A DNA stretch of 64,000 nt, taken from positions 50,849-114,848 of the forward strand of contig NZ_LR027861.1 of the NCBI RefSeq assembly GCF_900607235.1, written 5' to 3'. Positions 26,121-34,761 of the stretch are shown here, piece by piece. The position numbers and the translations under genes were made by a program. This DNA is from Olivibacter jilunii (GTDB lineage: Bacteria; Bacteroidota; Bacteroidia; Sphingobacteriales; Sphingobacteriaceae). The notes beneath the pieces are model-generated. The model had not been told where the DNA came from and did no database searches. It saw only the letters and a list, made by a program, of their open reading frames with translations. Numbering within the stretch: position 1 is the stretch's first letter; every line of letters starts with the position of its first letter.

Positions 26121-27383
26121 TTACGGTTCCGTGCGGCCATTCAATATCCAGGCTAGGTTAAATTTGTTGAACTCAATAGATTTGTTACTGTTGGCTGAAT
26201 CGTGTACATTTTCATTATATTCAATCAGCGCACCAATGCAATAATCCGAGGTCTTGACCATGCTCGAGTATCCACCGTAAACCACGGTACTTGTCGTATA
26301 ATTGCAGTTTCCGCTGTTGTACAAAGCTCTGCTTATTGGCCAGGTCTCTCCATCATCATAGCTGATGCGAACAGTCATATTACAGCGTTGACTTGTGCCG
26401 TTTGGATTTAAAAAAATTATTCTATTCGGATCATCCACATTATATCGAAGTATAGAGCCCTCGCACTTCGGATCGGGAAGAGCGGAAACAGCAGAAAAAG
26501 AAGAGAAATTTCCGGAAATTGACCCCACAGACTTCCTTCTTGTTTTTGAAATATTCCACTCCGTTGTATTGGGACGATCATTCCGCATTAAACTTCCGTT
26601 CATTAGCTCAACGATGGTACTTTCATCCGTACCACCCGGGACAGGTTCATAACTCCAGGTCGCTCCATGATCATCACTATAAATATTTCTTCCGTATGCC
26701 GGAACAATTAATCTACCTGGATGATCGTAAACAGTTCTGATACCGATCCCTGGACCAACACAATCCCATTTATAACTCAAAGGAGTTAATGTACCGGTGC
26801 GATCTACGGGATCAGACCAATTAGCGCCATGATCATCACTGTATGAAGTATGAATTCTTCTATCACCCCAAGCTTGAAAATCCGACCATTTGGTTTTGAA
26901 TTCGTCGTTCCATTCTAAAAAGAGCCATATTCTACCGTTTACGCCTACCGAAGGGTCATAAACAGCTGTGGGATTTCCCCAGGTACCATTTCCTTTTCCC
27001 ACTACCTCTCCTAATGCCGACCAGGTTGTTCCGTTATCCATCGACCTTTTAAATACCACATTGATATCGCCATAGTCGCTTGGACTCCAGCGCCTACCTT
27101 CCGCAAAAGCTACCAGCGTTCCATTCTTGGTTTTAATAATAGACGGAATACGGTACGAATGGTAAATCCCTTCACTACCTCCGTTAAAAACAATTATCCG
27201 CGTGTTAATTGGTGCTGCTAAGGCTGCATGCTCAGTAAGACTTTGCTCCTGATCAAGACCCGGTAGTTTTTCTCGATCGGCATTTGTTACTTTAGCGCAA
27301 CTCAATGCGATAGACAAAACAAAACCTAAACCGAGGTATGCCAGATTAATTGGTTTAGTAGTCCACATTTTAACGTTATTCAT
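26121..27383 (-). CDS. Exo-alpha-sialidase (GH33), lipoprotein
   Basis: A 420-residue sialidase. The signal peptide ends at SIALSC (C29, probable lipid site); the start could also be M6. The RIP motif is YRIPSI (77-82), with the family AEGRRWS and SPSDYGD following. Asp boxes are SMDNGTTW, SDDHGANW, SDDHGATW and SYDDGETW. It shares order of motifs with the other sialidase of the operon but is clearly different in sequence, so the two probably differ in linkage or substrate preference. It is the first gene of the nan operon; no clear -33/-7 pair was found in the 112 bases upstream. Confidence 0.93.
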   Translation of the reverse strand: MNNVKMWTTKPINLAYLGLGFVLSIALSCAKVTNADREKLPGLDQEQSLTEHAALAAPINTRIIVFNGGSEGIYHSYRIPSIIKTKNGTLVAFAEGRRWSPSDYGDINVVFKRSMDNGTTWSALGEVVGKGNGTWGNPTAVYDPSVGVNGRIWLFLEWNDEFKTKWSDFQAWGDRRIHTSYSDDHGANWSDPVDRTGTLTPLSYKWDCVGPGIGIRTVYDHPGRLIVPAYGRNIYSDDHGATWSYEPVPGGTDESTIVELMNGSLMRNDRPNTTEWNISKTRRKSVGSISGNFSSFSAVSALPDPKCEGSILRYNVDDPNRIIFLNPNGTSQRCNMTVRISYDDGETWPISRALYNSGNCNYTTSTVVYGGYSSMVKTSDYCIGALIEYNENVHDSANSNKSIEFNKFNLAWILNGRTEP

Positions 27384-27495
27384 TTAGATTTATATTTAGC
27401 TATTAGTACTTATGTAGTACATATCAAATGTGACAACTATTTTAAATATTTCCAAATTTTTATCGAAAAACTTCCTCGGCTCGCAGAATTGGCTA

Positions 27496-28932
27496 TCACA
27501 ATTCTCTACAGGCAAGTTCTCCCAACAACTTAAGATCTCTTTCCAATTTCTCATCCCACAATAGTCCGTAGTTTAACCGGAGGCAGTTATCGTATTGGTT
27601 TTGTAAGGTGAATATTCTGCCCGGAGCAAAACTAATTTTATATCTCAAACACTTTTCATAAAGAGTGACAGCATCGATAGCCTTGGGTAATTCTACCCAG
27701 ATAACAAATCCTCCTCGCGGTCTGGTGGCCATTGTCCCCTCAGGGAAATAGTCTGAAATAGCCCTTGAAAATTTCAACATGTTGCCGTGAAGTGTGTGCC
27801 TTAGTTTGCGGAGATGACTCTCGTACCGACCGGTTTCGAGAAACCACGCAATAACTTCGTGGGTAACAGACGTGGATGAAATACTATGACAGAGTTTCAT
27901 TCGCCTTACCTCGTTTTTGAATTTTCCAGGAGCGACCCAACCGACCCGATAGCCCGGGGCAAGCGTTTTCGACACGGAGCTGCACCATAGCACTAACCCA
28001 CTTTCATCGTAAGTCTTGCATGATTTCGGACGTTGTTGACCAAAATATATATCGCCATTGAGATCATTCTCAATAAGTGGGATGTTATATTTTTCCAAGA
28101 GACGTACGGTCTGCTTCTTATTTTCATCCGGCATACAACTGCCTAGCGGATTACTGAAATTGCTGATAAAAAGACATACATTTATTTTGTTTGCCTTCAG
28201 TGCATCTTCCAACGCATTTAAATCAATACCATGCTGAGGATCCGAGGGCAATTCTAATACTTTAACACCTAAAACCTGAGCTAGTTGCAGCATTCCAAAC
28301 GAAATCGGGCTTTCCATCGCCACCGTATCGCCTCTTTTTGTTAATGCCATCATGCAGTAAGATAATGCATTCAAGCAACCGCCGGTTGTGATAATTTCGT
28401 CGTGGTTCAAATGCCCCTCCATCGCAAAAGACCATCGGGCAATCTGACGTCGTAATCTTTCATTCCCTTCGATTTTATCATACATTACGCCGCTTCCTTT
28501 TAACTCTCTCATCGCCACTGTTAAACCCTTATTGAGTTTTGCAATAGGCAACAATTCATTCGCCGGAATCCCTAAAGCAAGTGCCAAATGGCCATCTTCT
28601 CCCAAACCGTCATAAATTTTGCGAACTAATAGCTCGCTGTCGGCATAATGTGCTTCGGCCTCGGGTTTGGTAATTTGAGGAAGCGCCGGGACTTTCGTTT
28701 TGGAATAACGCACATAATATCCCGATTGAGGTTTCGTTTCAATCAACATTTTACTTTCCAGATTATAATATGCACTTAATGCCGTATTCTGACTTACTCC
28801 ATATTCACGGCAAATAGTCCTTAAAGAAGGAAGCTTATCACCTGTTCGTAAAGCACCATTTAAGATTTGTTGCTCAATAACTTTGGCGATCCGTATATAC
28901 ATGAAATCTAATTTCTCTTTAACTTTTTTCAT
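27496..28932 (-). CDS. MocR-type regulator (GntR HTH + aminotransferase fold)
   Basis: A 478-residue regulator. Residues about 10-75 are a GntR winged helix (LPSLRTICREYGVSQNTALSAYYNLE, SGYYVRYS). The rest is a class I aminotransferase-like domain with the PLP lysine in SSVSKTLAPGYRVGW, plus SNFSNPLGS and IENDLNGDIYF. MocR proteins bind PLP, often with an amino compound, and act mostly as local regulators. It lies upstream of the nan operon on the same strand and is divergent from the PanE-like/SDR pair, 238 bases away, so either could be its target. A -7-like CAAAAATA (minus TATTTTTG) lies at 28958-28965 but without a well-placed -33. Confidence 0.9.
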   Translation of the reverse strand: MKKVKEKLDFMYIRIAKVIEQQILNGALRTGDKLPSLRTICREYGVSQNTALSAYYNLESKMLIETKPQSGYYVRYSKTKVPALPQITKPEAEAHYADSELLVRKIYDGLGEDGHLALALGIPANELLPIAKLNKGLTVAMRELKGSGVMYDKIEGNERLRRQIARWSFAMEGHLNHDEIITTGGCLNALSYCMMALTKRGDTVAMESPISFGMLQLAQVLGVKVLELPSDPQHGIDLNALEDALKANKINVCLFISNFSNPLGSCMPDENKKQTVRLLEKYNIPLIENDLNGDIYFGQQRPKSCKTYDESGLVLWCSSVSKTLAPGYRVGWVAPGKFKNEVRRMKLCHSISSTSVTHEVIAWFLETGRYESHLRKLRHTLHGNMLKFSRAISDYFPEGTMATRPRGGFVIWVELPKAIDAVTLYEKCLRYKISFAPGRIFTLQNQYDNCLRLNYGLLWDEKLERDLKLLGELACREL

Positions 28933-29170
28933 TCGTTATTCATTTAACTGCTACCATCAAAAATAACATATCTGCATCTGCTATCATAAAGATGTTTTAT
29001 CGAACTTTGTTTATCAAAACGAACGTAAATACGATGGCACACAATGAGATAAAAACAGGTTTTCTTTTCGCAAATCGCGAACTACTTATTCTTGCATTTC
29101 CGGGAAATATCCGATCCCGAAAAAACACCTACTATAGTATGTACCGTAAGATCGCCTAAAACCAGCAACA

Positions 29171-30133
29171 ATGGACTCAGTTCAAAAACACATATTTATT
29201 ATCGGTTCAGGAGCCATCGGCAAAGCGCTCGCCGTTTTCCTTAAACTTGCCGGAAGAAAAGTGACCGTAATCAGAGGAAGGGTAAAAGATGCTTGCACAA
29301 CAACCAGGCGTATAGGTATTGAAATCCAAAATGGCGTGACCCTCGAAGCCAATGTCAAAATTACAACATTGGATTCGCTTCCAATGATTGATGGCATTGT
29401 TGTTCTCTCCAACAAATCGTTTGGGAATGAACAATTGGCGCGTGCACTAAAAGGAAGAACAGGTAACTCCCCTATTGTTCTCTTGCAAAATGGGTTAGGT
29501 ATAGAGCAGTCCTTTCTAGATCACGGATATCCACAGCTATACCGTTGTGTACTCTTCGTAACTAGTCAGCTAATCAACCAATCTAATATAAGGTTTAAGC
29601 CCGTAGACATTTGTCCAATCGGTATTGAACGGGGAAATAAGGCTGATCTGGAAAGGGTTGTCAACCACCTCAATACACCAAATTTTAGGTTCAGAAGCGA
29701 ACTCCACTTACAGCATATTATTTGGAAGAAAGCTATTATAAATTGCGTTTTCAATTCCATTTGCCCCTTATTGGAAATTGACAATGGTATATTTCATAGA
29801 AGTCAGGACGCGCTAAAAATTGCACGCAGAATCATTGTAGAATGTATTAATATTGCTACAGAAAAAGGGATAGCAATTCGTCAGGACGAAGTCGAAACCG
29901 GTTTGCTGCAAATAAGTCAGTTGTCTGAAGGACAAGCGATATCGACTTTACAGGATATTCGAAACAAAAGAAGAACGGAAATAGAAACGCTGAATCATGA
30001 AATAGTACGGATAGCGGAGCAGATGCATCAGCAGGACAGCGTTCGTGAAACCAGATTGTTGGGCGAGCTTATCAAGCTCAAATCAGAGCTTACCCAAAAC
30101 ATTATAGATACGGAAGTAATTGGCAAATTATAA
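29171..30133 (+). CDS. Ketopantoate reductase-like (PanE/ApbA family) dehydrogenase
   Basis: A 320-residue NAD(P)-dependent reductase. The dinucleotide-binding motif is IIGSGAIGKAL (10-20) and the catalytic lysine region is IWKKAIINCVFNSICPL. The C-terminal helical domain is complete. The family reduces 2-dehydropantoate, but many members act on other 2-keto acids. The pairing with an SDR gene 18 bases downstream and a divergent MocR regulator suggests a catabolic or salvage role rather than pantothenate synthesis; no panB is nearby. The precise substrate is not known. Confidence 0.85.
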   Translation: MDSVQKHIFIIGSGAIGKALAVFLKLAGRKVTVIRGRVKDACTTTRRIGIEIQNGVTLEANVKITTLDSLPMIDGIVVLSNKSFGNEQLARALKGRTGNSPIVLLQNGLGIEQSFLDHGYPQLYRCVLFVTSQLINQSNIRFKPVDICPIGIERGNKADLERVVNHLNTPNFRFRSELHLQHIIWKKAIINCVFNSICPLLEIDNGIFHRSQDALKIARRIIVECINIATEKGIAIRQDEVETGLLQISQLSEGQAISTLQDIRNKRRTEIETLNHEIVRIAEQMHQQDSVRETRLLGELIKLKSELTQNIIDTEVIGKL

Positions 30134-30151
30134 AGGAAAGAAAGTATTACT

Positions 30152-30895
30152 ATGAAAACAATACTAATAACAGGTGCAAGTAGAGGAATTGGCGCTGCGA
30201 CAGCGCTTCTTGCCGCCCGAAATGGTTATGCAGTAGCAGTTAATTACCAAAAAAATCATAAGGCAGCGAATGAGGTTGTCAACCAAATTCTTTCCATGGG
30301 AGGCGAAGCCATTGCAATTCAGGCCGACGTTTCTAAAGAAGATGAAATCCTTCATTTGTTTTCCGTAATTGATAGCCGGTTTGGAAATCTCCATTGCCTC
30401 GTTAACAATGCAGGCATACTGGAACATCAGATGAAGCTTGTCGATATGGATTATGCCAGGTTACAGCGGATGTTCAAAGCCAACATCCTTGGTTCGTTTC
30501 TTTGTTGTAAGGAAGCGATTAAACGTATGTCTACAAAATTAGGTGGCAAAGGCGGCACCATTGTTAATGTTTCATCCATTGCTTCCAGAACCGGTGCACC
30601 TTTTGAGTATATTGATTATGCAGCCACTAAAGGAGCGTTGGATAGCCTTACGATCGGATTGTCTAAAGAGGTGGCGGACGAGGGTATTCGGGTAAATGCC
30701 GTTCGTCCTGCATTTATCTATACCGATATACATGCCGATGGCGGGGAACCTGATAGAATTAATCGACTAAAAGAAGGCATACCATTGAAAAGAGGTGGTT
30801 TGACAGAAGAAGTAGCTGAAGCTATTTTATGGCTTGCGTCAGAAAAATCTTCGTATTCTACAGGCATTTTCATCGATGTCACCGGAGGCAAATAG
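30152..30895 (+). CDS. SDR-family oxidoreductase
   Basis: A 247-residue classical short-chain dehydrogenase: TGASRGIG (7-14), NNAG (85-88), and YxxxK at Y156/K160 in YIDYAATKGALD. The C terminus (SSYSTGIFIDVTGGK) is that of FabG-like members. It probably reduces or oxidises a keto/hydroxy group in the same pathway as the PanE-like enzyme it is transcribed with. The substrate is not known. Confidence 0.9.
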   Translation: MKTILITGASRGIGAATALLAARNGYAVAVNYQKNHKAANEVVNQILSMGGEAIAIQADVSKEDEILHLFSVIDSRFGNLHCLVNNAGILEHQMKLVDMDYARLQRMFKANILGSFLCCKEAIKRMSTKLGGKGGTIVNVSSIASRTGAPFEYIDYAATKGALDSLTIGLSKEVADEGIRVNAVRPAFIYTDIHADGGEPDRINRLKEGIPLKRGGLTEEVAEAILWLASEKSSYSTGIFIDVTGGK

Positions 30896-31172
30896 ATGAA
30901 TTTTAACCACTTAAAAGATAAAACATAAAGAAAAAACACCTATTTATAAACCGTATCAAAACCTCATGACAAGGTGCTTGTAAAATTGATGGGACATACT
31001 CGCCCGAGTAAATTCCGCTCCCATACAAGACGATCCAAGATGATTTTTATCAAGCGCTAAACACTGCATATCGCCCTAATGGTTTTTCATTGAACCTCGC
31101 ATTTTTAGTTCGGTTGGATAACATCGAACTGTACAAAATAAAGACCTATGTACTTTGGTAAAAACAACAGTT

Positions 31173-31421
31173 ATGACCAAGTGTAGCATCTTATTTTTGG
31201 GAATACCTCCTATCGCGATATCAAGCAGTATCGCTAAAGCACAGCATTATGATTGCGAAATGCCTGCGTTAAACCGGTTGATGACCAAGATGGCTTGTGT
31301 CATACAGAAAGAGCACATGCCAGGATTAACAATTGGGCTATGCCGATCTGGAATATGTAATTCATACTTTCACGCAAATACCATAAATTTACGAAAACAG
31401 TCCAAAATATCTAATGTCTGA
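31173..31421 (+). pseudogene. Truncated serine hydrolase (beta-lactamase family) N terminus
   Basis: From ATG 31173, a signal-peptide-like start is followed by LNRLMTKMACVIQKEHMPGL then TIGLCRSGICNSYFHAN. This fits the N terminus of class C beta-lactamase-related serine hydrolases (helix, IPGLxxxVVxxGK...YxxANG). The reading frame continues as unrelated sequence and stops after 82 codons, before the SxxK motif. The AraC-type gene begins inside its last codons. I read it as a remnant of a deleted hydrolase gene; a chance ORF remains possible. Confidence 0.45.
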
Positions 31422-32526
31422 AATAAATACCTTAGCTGCTTTTTATGCCTTTTCGGGCGGAGCATTATGGCTATTAGGATCCCTGCTCTTTATTGGATTT
31501 GATAAAGTAAATACCCAAGCCAACCGATGGCTTGGGGCATTCTATTTTATTCTGGCATGCAGTTTTACGCAACTTTTTCTAGAAGAATTTGAAATAGGTG
31601 GCAGTTTCCTTATTCATCTGCTCGAGCTACCAAGATGGGCGATGCTTCCCTGTCTATATATGGCAGTAACCGGCTACGTGTCCCCATCTTTACCAAAAAA
31701 AGATAAGCTTCTCCACTTCGTTCCTTTTTTGCTTTTCCTTGTATTTTCTTTGGTGTACTTAATGCCAAAATTCTTTAATGGGCAATACCATCTGCCGATA
31801 TTACCTCCGTGGATCGGCTTTATCGTTCGATATTTTTCTTTTGGCCAGATGGTTTATTATTGGATCGTCTGTTTCTTGTTGCTCCGTCGTCACCAAAAGA
31901 ATATAAAACGAGTTTCTTCTTTTACCGATAAAATAGATCTGGAATGGCTAAGATATCTATTGATTTCCGTGTTAGTTTTGATTTTTATCCGCATACTGAG
32001 CATATCCAGCATTCACGTAACTTATTACTCCCCAATCCTTTATTTTTTAGGAATAATTCTTTTGGCCTATTCAACGCTGTCTCAGAAATCAATTTATGCT
32101 ATCGAGGCATATCAACCGCCGGAAAAAGACGGAATTGCACCCCAGAAAGTGTTAAATGAACGGCTTACCGCAGAACAAGTGGAGGAGCTCAAATCCATAG
32201 TTACAAGAAAAACAGACAGTGAAAAGTTGTACCTCGATCCAAGTTTGACACTTTCAGTGCTTTCCGGTAAAATTGGCATCAGCACCCATGAACTCTCTTA
32301 TGTTCTCAATAACGGGCTTGGTAAGAGCTTTTATCAGTTTATAAATGAGTTACGGACCGAGGAAGCAAAATCATTACTCTTATCAGAAGACACCAAGCAT
32401 TTAGATATGCTCGGTGTTGCAATCAGAGCTGGTTTTAATTCCAAAACTACATTTTATACCACCTTTAAAAAAGCGACTAAGCTCACACCTAAAGAATACA
32501 TTAAAGCAAATTCAAAGACTAGTTGA
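31414..32526 (+). CDS. Membrane-bound AraC-family regulator
   Basis: A 370-residue protein with about seven N-terminal membrane helices (residues 5-235) and a C-terminal AraC DNA-binding domain (about 265-367). The HTH reads LTLSVLSGKIGISTHELSYVLNNG and the second part is DMLGVAIRAGFNSKTTFYTTFKKATKLTPKEYIK. This 7TM-AraC layout is common in Bacteroidota. Such regulators often lie beside serine hydrolase genes, which fits the hydrolase remnant directly upstream. The signal and targets are unknown. Confidence 0.88.
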   Translation: MSEINTLAAFYAFSGGALWLLGSLLFIGFDKVNTQANRWLGAFYFILACSFTQLFLEEFEIGGSFLIHLLELPRWAMLPCLYMAVTGYVSPSLPKKDKLLHFVPFLLFLVFSLVYLMPKFFNGQYHLPILPPWIGFIVRYFSFGQMVYYWIVCFLLLRRHQKNIKRVSSFTDKIDLEWLRYLLISVLVLIFIRILSISSIHVTYYSPILYFLGIILLAYSTLSQKSIYAIEAYQPPEKDGIAPQKVLNERLTAEQVEELKSIVTRKTDSEKLYLDPSLTLSVLSGKIGISTHELSYVLNNGLGKSFYQFINELRTEEAKSLLLSEDTKHLDMLGVAIRAGFNSKTTFYTTFKKATKLTPKEYIKANSKTS

Positions 32527-32893
32527 CAGCAATTCCGTTCATTTGCATCCACCCGAACTTCTTCTAATCACTGAAGGGTTATCATTGCATCATAAGATAA
32601 TTACGAAATACGCATGTTCGAAAAACACAAGCGCATGCGTATTCCATATGACCATTAAAAAATAAATCATAATCGGATGAATCCAATGAACAAGTCTGCA
32701 ATCGCCCCAAAAGATTCGTGTGGTCATCGGCAGCATTTTATTCGGAAACATATTTCTTGCAATAAGCTGTTTTGCACAGCCCCCCGGCCGTACATTGCCT
32801 TCCCACTTATTTTTTTATTGAATGATAAAGAAGCGACACAGGTCTCATGTTTCGAGACGATGTATGGATCAAAGCAAAATAGAAGGTTATGAT
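32527..32893. other. Gap of 367 bases with possible decayed secreted-protein start
   Basis: No complete gene is visible. At 32711-32821 one plus-strand frame reads KIRVVIGSILFGNIFLAISC then FAQPPGR and soon stops; this is a good signal peptide, but its only nearby ATGs (32677, 32686) are in another frame. A frameshifted remnant is possible. A 71-codon ORF at 32677 does not look coding. Confidence 0.3.
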
Positions 32894-33811
32894 ATGGAAG
32901 ATTTTAATCGAATTTTCGTCATTTGGTATATATTAGTCGTTTGGACAGCTGATGGAATAGCACAGCAAGTGACGGACGAAAACTTTAATTATTCGGTTTC
33001 CATCCCTATGTACGGGGTAGGAAATGGCCCCGTAATATTATTTGATGAAGCCCATAATAATGCGTCGACATTGAAGGGGACCTATGCCGCCTTTGGTAAA
33101 CTGCTAACAAGTGACGGTTATCAGGTAGTAAGCAGTAAAGAAAAGGTGACTCTAGAACTTTTAAAAAAAGCCGAGATCTATGTAAGCGTCAATGCGATGT
33201 ATGATATGGAAGACTGGGATTTACCGGCGAGGTCGGCCTTTTCCCAAGACGAAATAAATGAACTCTGCCATTGGGTGGCCAATGGGGGAAGCTTATTTCT
33301 TGTAACGGATCATATGCCCTGCGGTGCCTCGGTCAATGAACTAGCAGGAAGATTTGGAATCAACATACTAAATGGCTTCGCTATTCGAAAGGATGGTCGG
33401 CCAGAGATATTTTCAAAAGAAAAAAAAACACTTATTTTAAATGAGATTACCAATCGTCCCGGTAAAAAAATCGATAGCATTATGTGCTGGGGTGGAACGG
33501 GATTTATTGTTCCGACTCATGCCCATGTAATTTCTGTATTGGGCGACGATTACCGCATCTACCTCCCTAGCTATGTTTCCCAAATAAGAAAAAGATTATC
33601 AGACACTATTCCTTATATTTCCGGAAGAGGGTTAGTGAATGGCGCATATTTAGAATTTGGTAAAGGAAGAATTGTCATATTCGGTGACGGGGCACCTTTT
33701 TCAGCGCAGCTCCAAGGTGTCAAAAGTGAGAAAAGAGGCATGAATCATCCCGCAGCAACACAGAATGCCCAATTTCTGCTTAATATTATACACTGGTTAG
33801 ACAGGAAATAA
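32894..33811 (+). CDS. Exported DUF4350-like protein
   Basis: A 305-residue protein. The start at ATG 32894 is chosen because it begins a signal peptide (RIFVIWYILVVWTADGIAQ) and has AGAAGG eight bases upstream; earlier in-frame ATGs (32822, 32864) would bury the signal. The body resembles the DUF4350/ThuA-GATase-like fold: PVILFDEAHNN, FGKLLTSDGYQVVSS, ELCHWVANGGSLFLVTDHMP, GRIVIFGDGAPFSAQ, and NAQFLLNIIHWL. These domains are thought to bind ligand in a glutamine-amidotransferase-like pocket. The real activity is unknown. It stands alone downstream of the AraC gene. Confidence 0.75.
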   Translation: MEDFNRIFVIWYILVVWTADGIAQQVTDENFNYSVSIPMYGVGNGPVILFDEAHNNASTLKGTYAAFGKLLTSDGYQVVSSKEKVTLELLKKAEIYVSVNAMYDMEDWDLPARSAFSQDEINELCHWVANGGSLFLVTDHMPCGASVNELAGRFGINILNGFAIRKDGRPEIFSKEKKTLILNEITNRPGKKIDSIMCWGGTGFIVPTHAHVISVLGDDYRIYLPSYVSQIRKRLSDTIPYISGRGLVNGAYLEFGKGRIVIFGDGAPFSAQLQGVKSEKRGMNHPAATQNAQFLLNIIHWLDRK

Positions 33812-33896
33812 TAAATGTAAAAACAGCTATTTCCAGTGCGGGTTTTGGCAACTTTTGTTAGCCCGCTATTTGTTCATCCATCTATACGCTACTCCT

Positions 33897-34538
33897 TTAT
33901 TTTTTCAGCTTAGCTACTTGTATGGCTATTAATTTGGGCAAATAATTGGGTGTACAATTTTTAGCAACTATTTCATCTTTATACAGCCCTGTACGTTCTC
34001 CCAGTGCAACACATCTCGGACGATACTTCTCTTCAAAAATTCCGATTTGAGCCGTCGTGAAATTCATTGCCCATTGAACTTCAGGCACTTCTTTTTCGAT
34101 ACGTGCTTCAATTTTAGAAAGCAATTCTTCACTATTTGACGGTGGCGTTTGTCCAACCCAACGTAAACGAGCTTGGTAATACCAAAAAATTCGTCTTTGT
34201 AGTGAAGATTGACTGTTTTCCCAAGTTTCCATTAATGAAATAGTCTTTTTGTCTTTTGAAAGTTGGTTTGCCATTAACCGGTCTATTAGTTGAAGTCTTT
34301 CATCTTCATGATGTTGCTTCATGTCGTTATCCAAATTGTCAATGAGTTTTTGCGAGAGTTGCTTTTTGTCCATAATCAAAATTGCCAACTGTCGGGGTAA
34401 AAATTGGCCTGTTGACCAAAGCTCCAAAGCCAATTCGTGGTCTTTTTTTATCTCACCCGCAATTTTTCGTAGGTCTCCCAGCTTAGTTTTAGCATTGATC
34501 TGAGCCAAGATGTTTTTCGCTTGTGAAGAGAGTTCCAT
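33897..34538 (-). CDS. AlkD-like DNA alkylation repair protein
   Basis: A 213-residue helical protein of the DNA alkylation repair (AlkD/HEAT-like glycosylase) superfamily: LGDLRKIAGEIKKDHELALELW, RQLAILIMDKKQLSQKLIDNL, NSQSSLQRRIFWYYQARL and VQWAMNFTTAQIGIFE. Relatives remove alkylated bases, but this short form may have lost activity; the catalytic Asp/Trp set cannot be confirmed by eye. It is last in a minus-strand run ArsR-AHSA1-small membrane protein-AlkD. Confidence 0.75.
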   Translation of the reverse strand: MELSSQAKNILAQINAKTKLGDLRKIAGEIKKDHELALELWSTGQFLPRQLAILIMDKKQLSQKLIDNLDNDMKQHHEDERLQLIDRLMANQLSKDKKTISLMETWENSQSSLQRRIFWYYQARLRWVGQTPPSNSEELLSKIEARIEKEVPEVQWAMNFTTAQIGIFEEKYRPRCVALGERTGLYKDEIVAKNCTPNYLPKLIAIQVAKLKK

Positions 34539-34595
34539 ATCAATCTTTTTGTTTTCGGAGAAATAAACAATTTCTGACCTTGAATAACCGTCCGC

Positions 34596-34739
34596 TTACC
34601 TTGTTGTTCTCGATTCAGGAAAATATTTCTTTGTGTGTGTTTCGGTTGTATTTTCCATCTTAATTAGCCTTGTTTCCAAAGCTAAAAATCCAATAAGAAA
34701 GGTGACGATAATCCCAATTATATACCCTAAATAATCCAT
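34596..34739 (-). CDS. 47-residue single-pass membrane protein
   Basis: A short ORF between the AHSA1 and AlkD-like genes, 22 bases after the AHSA1 stop. Residues 2-24 (DYLGYIIGIIVTFLIGFLAL) form one membrane helix, followed by a polar, basic tail ending ESRTTR. Same strand and spacing suggest it belongs to the operon. No family is recognised. Confidence 0.5.
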   Translation of the reverse strand: MDYLGYIIGIIVTFLIGFLALETRLIKMENTTETHTKKYFPESRTTR

Positions 34740-34761
34740 ACAGTAAGCTTGAATTTTTGTT

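Noticed and set aside
29034..29160. 41-codon plus-strand ORF (MAHNEIKTG...) between mocR and the PanE-like gene
   Set aside because: No recognised domain, no RBS, and it lies in a region expected to be promoter DNA.
32677..32892. 71-codon ORF before the DUF4350-like gene
   Set aside because: Composition is not protein-like, and another frame carries the better signal-peptide pattern.
33838..33867. Possible terminator hairpin (GCGGG/CCCGC) between the DUF4350-like and AlkD-like genes
   Set aside because: Only a five-base outer stem with competing pairings and no T tract.
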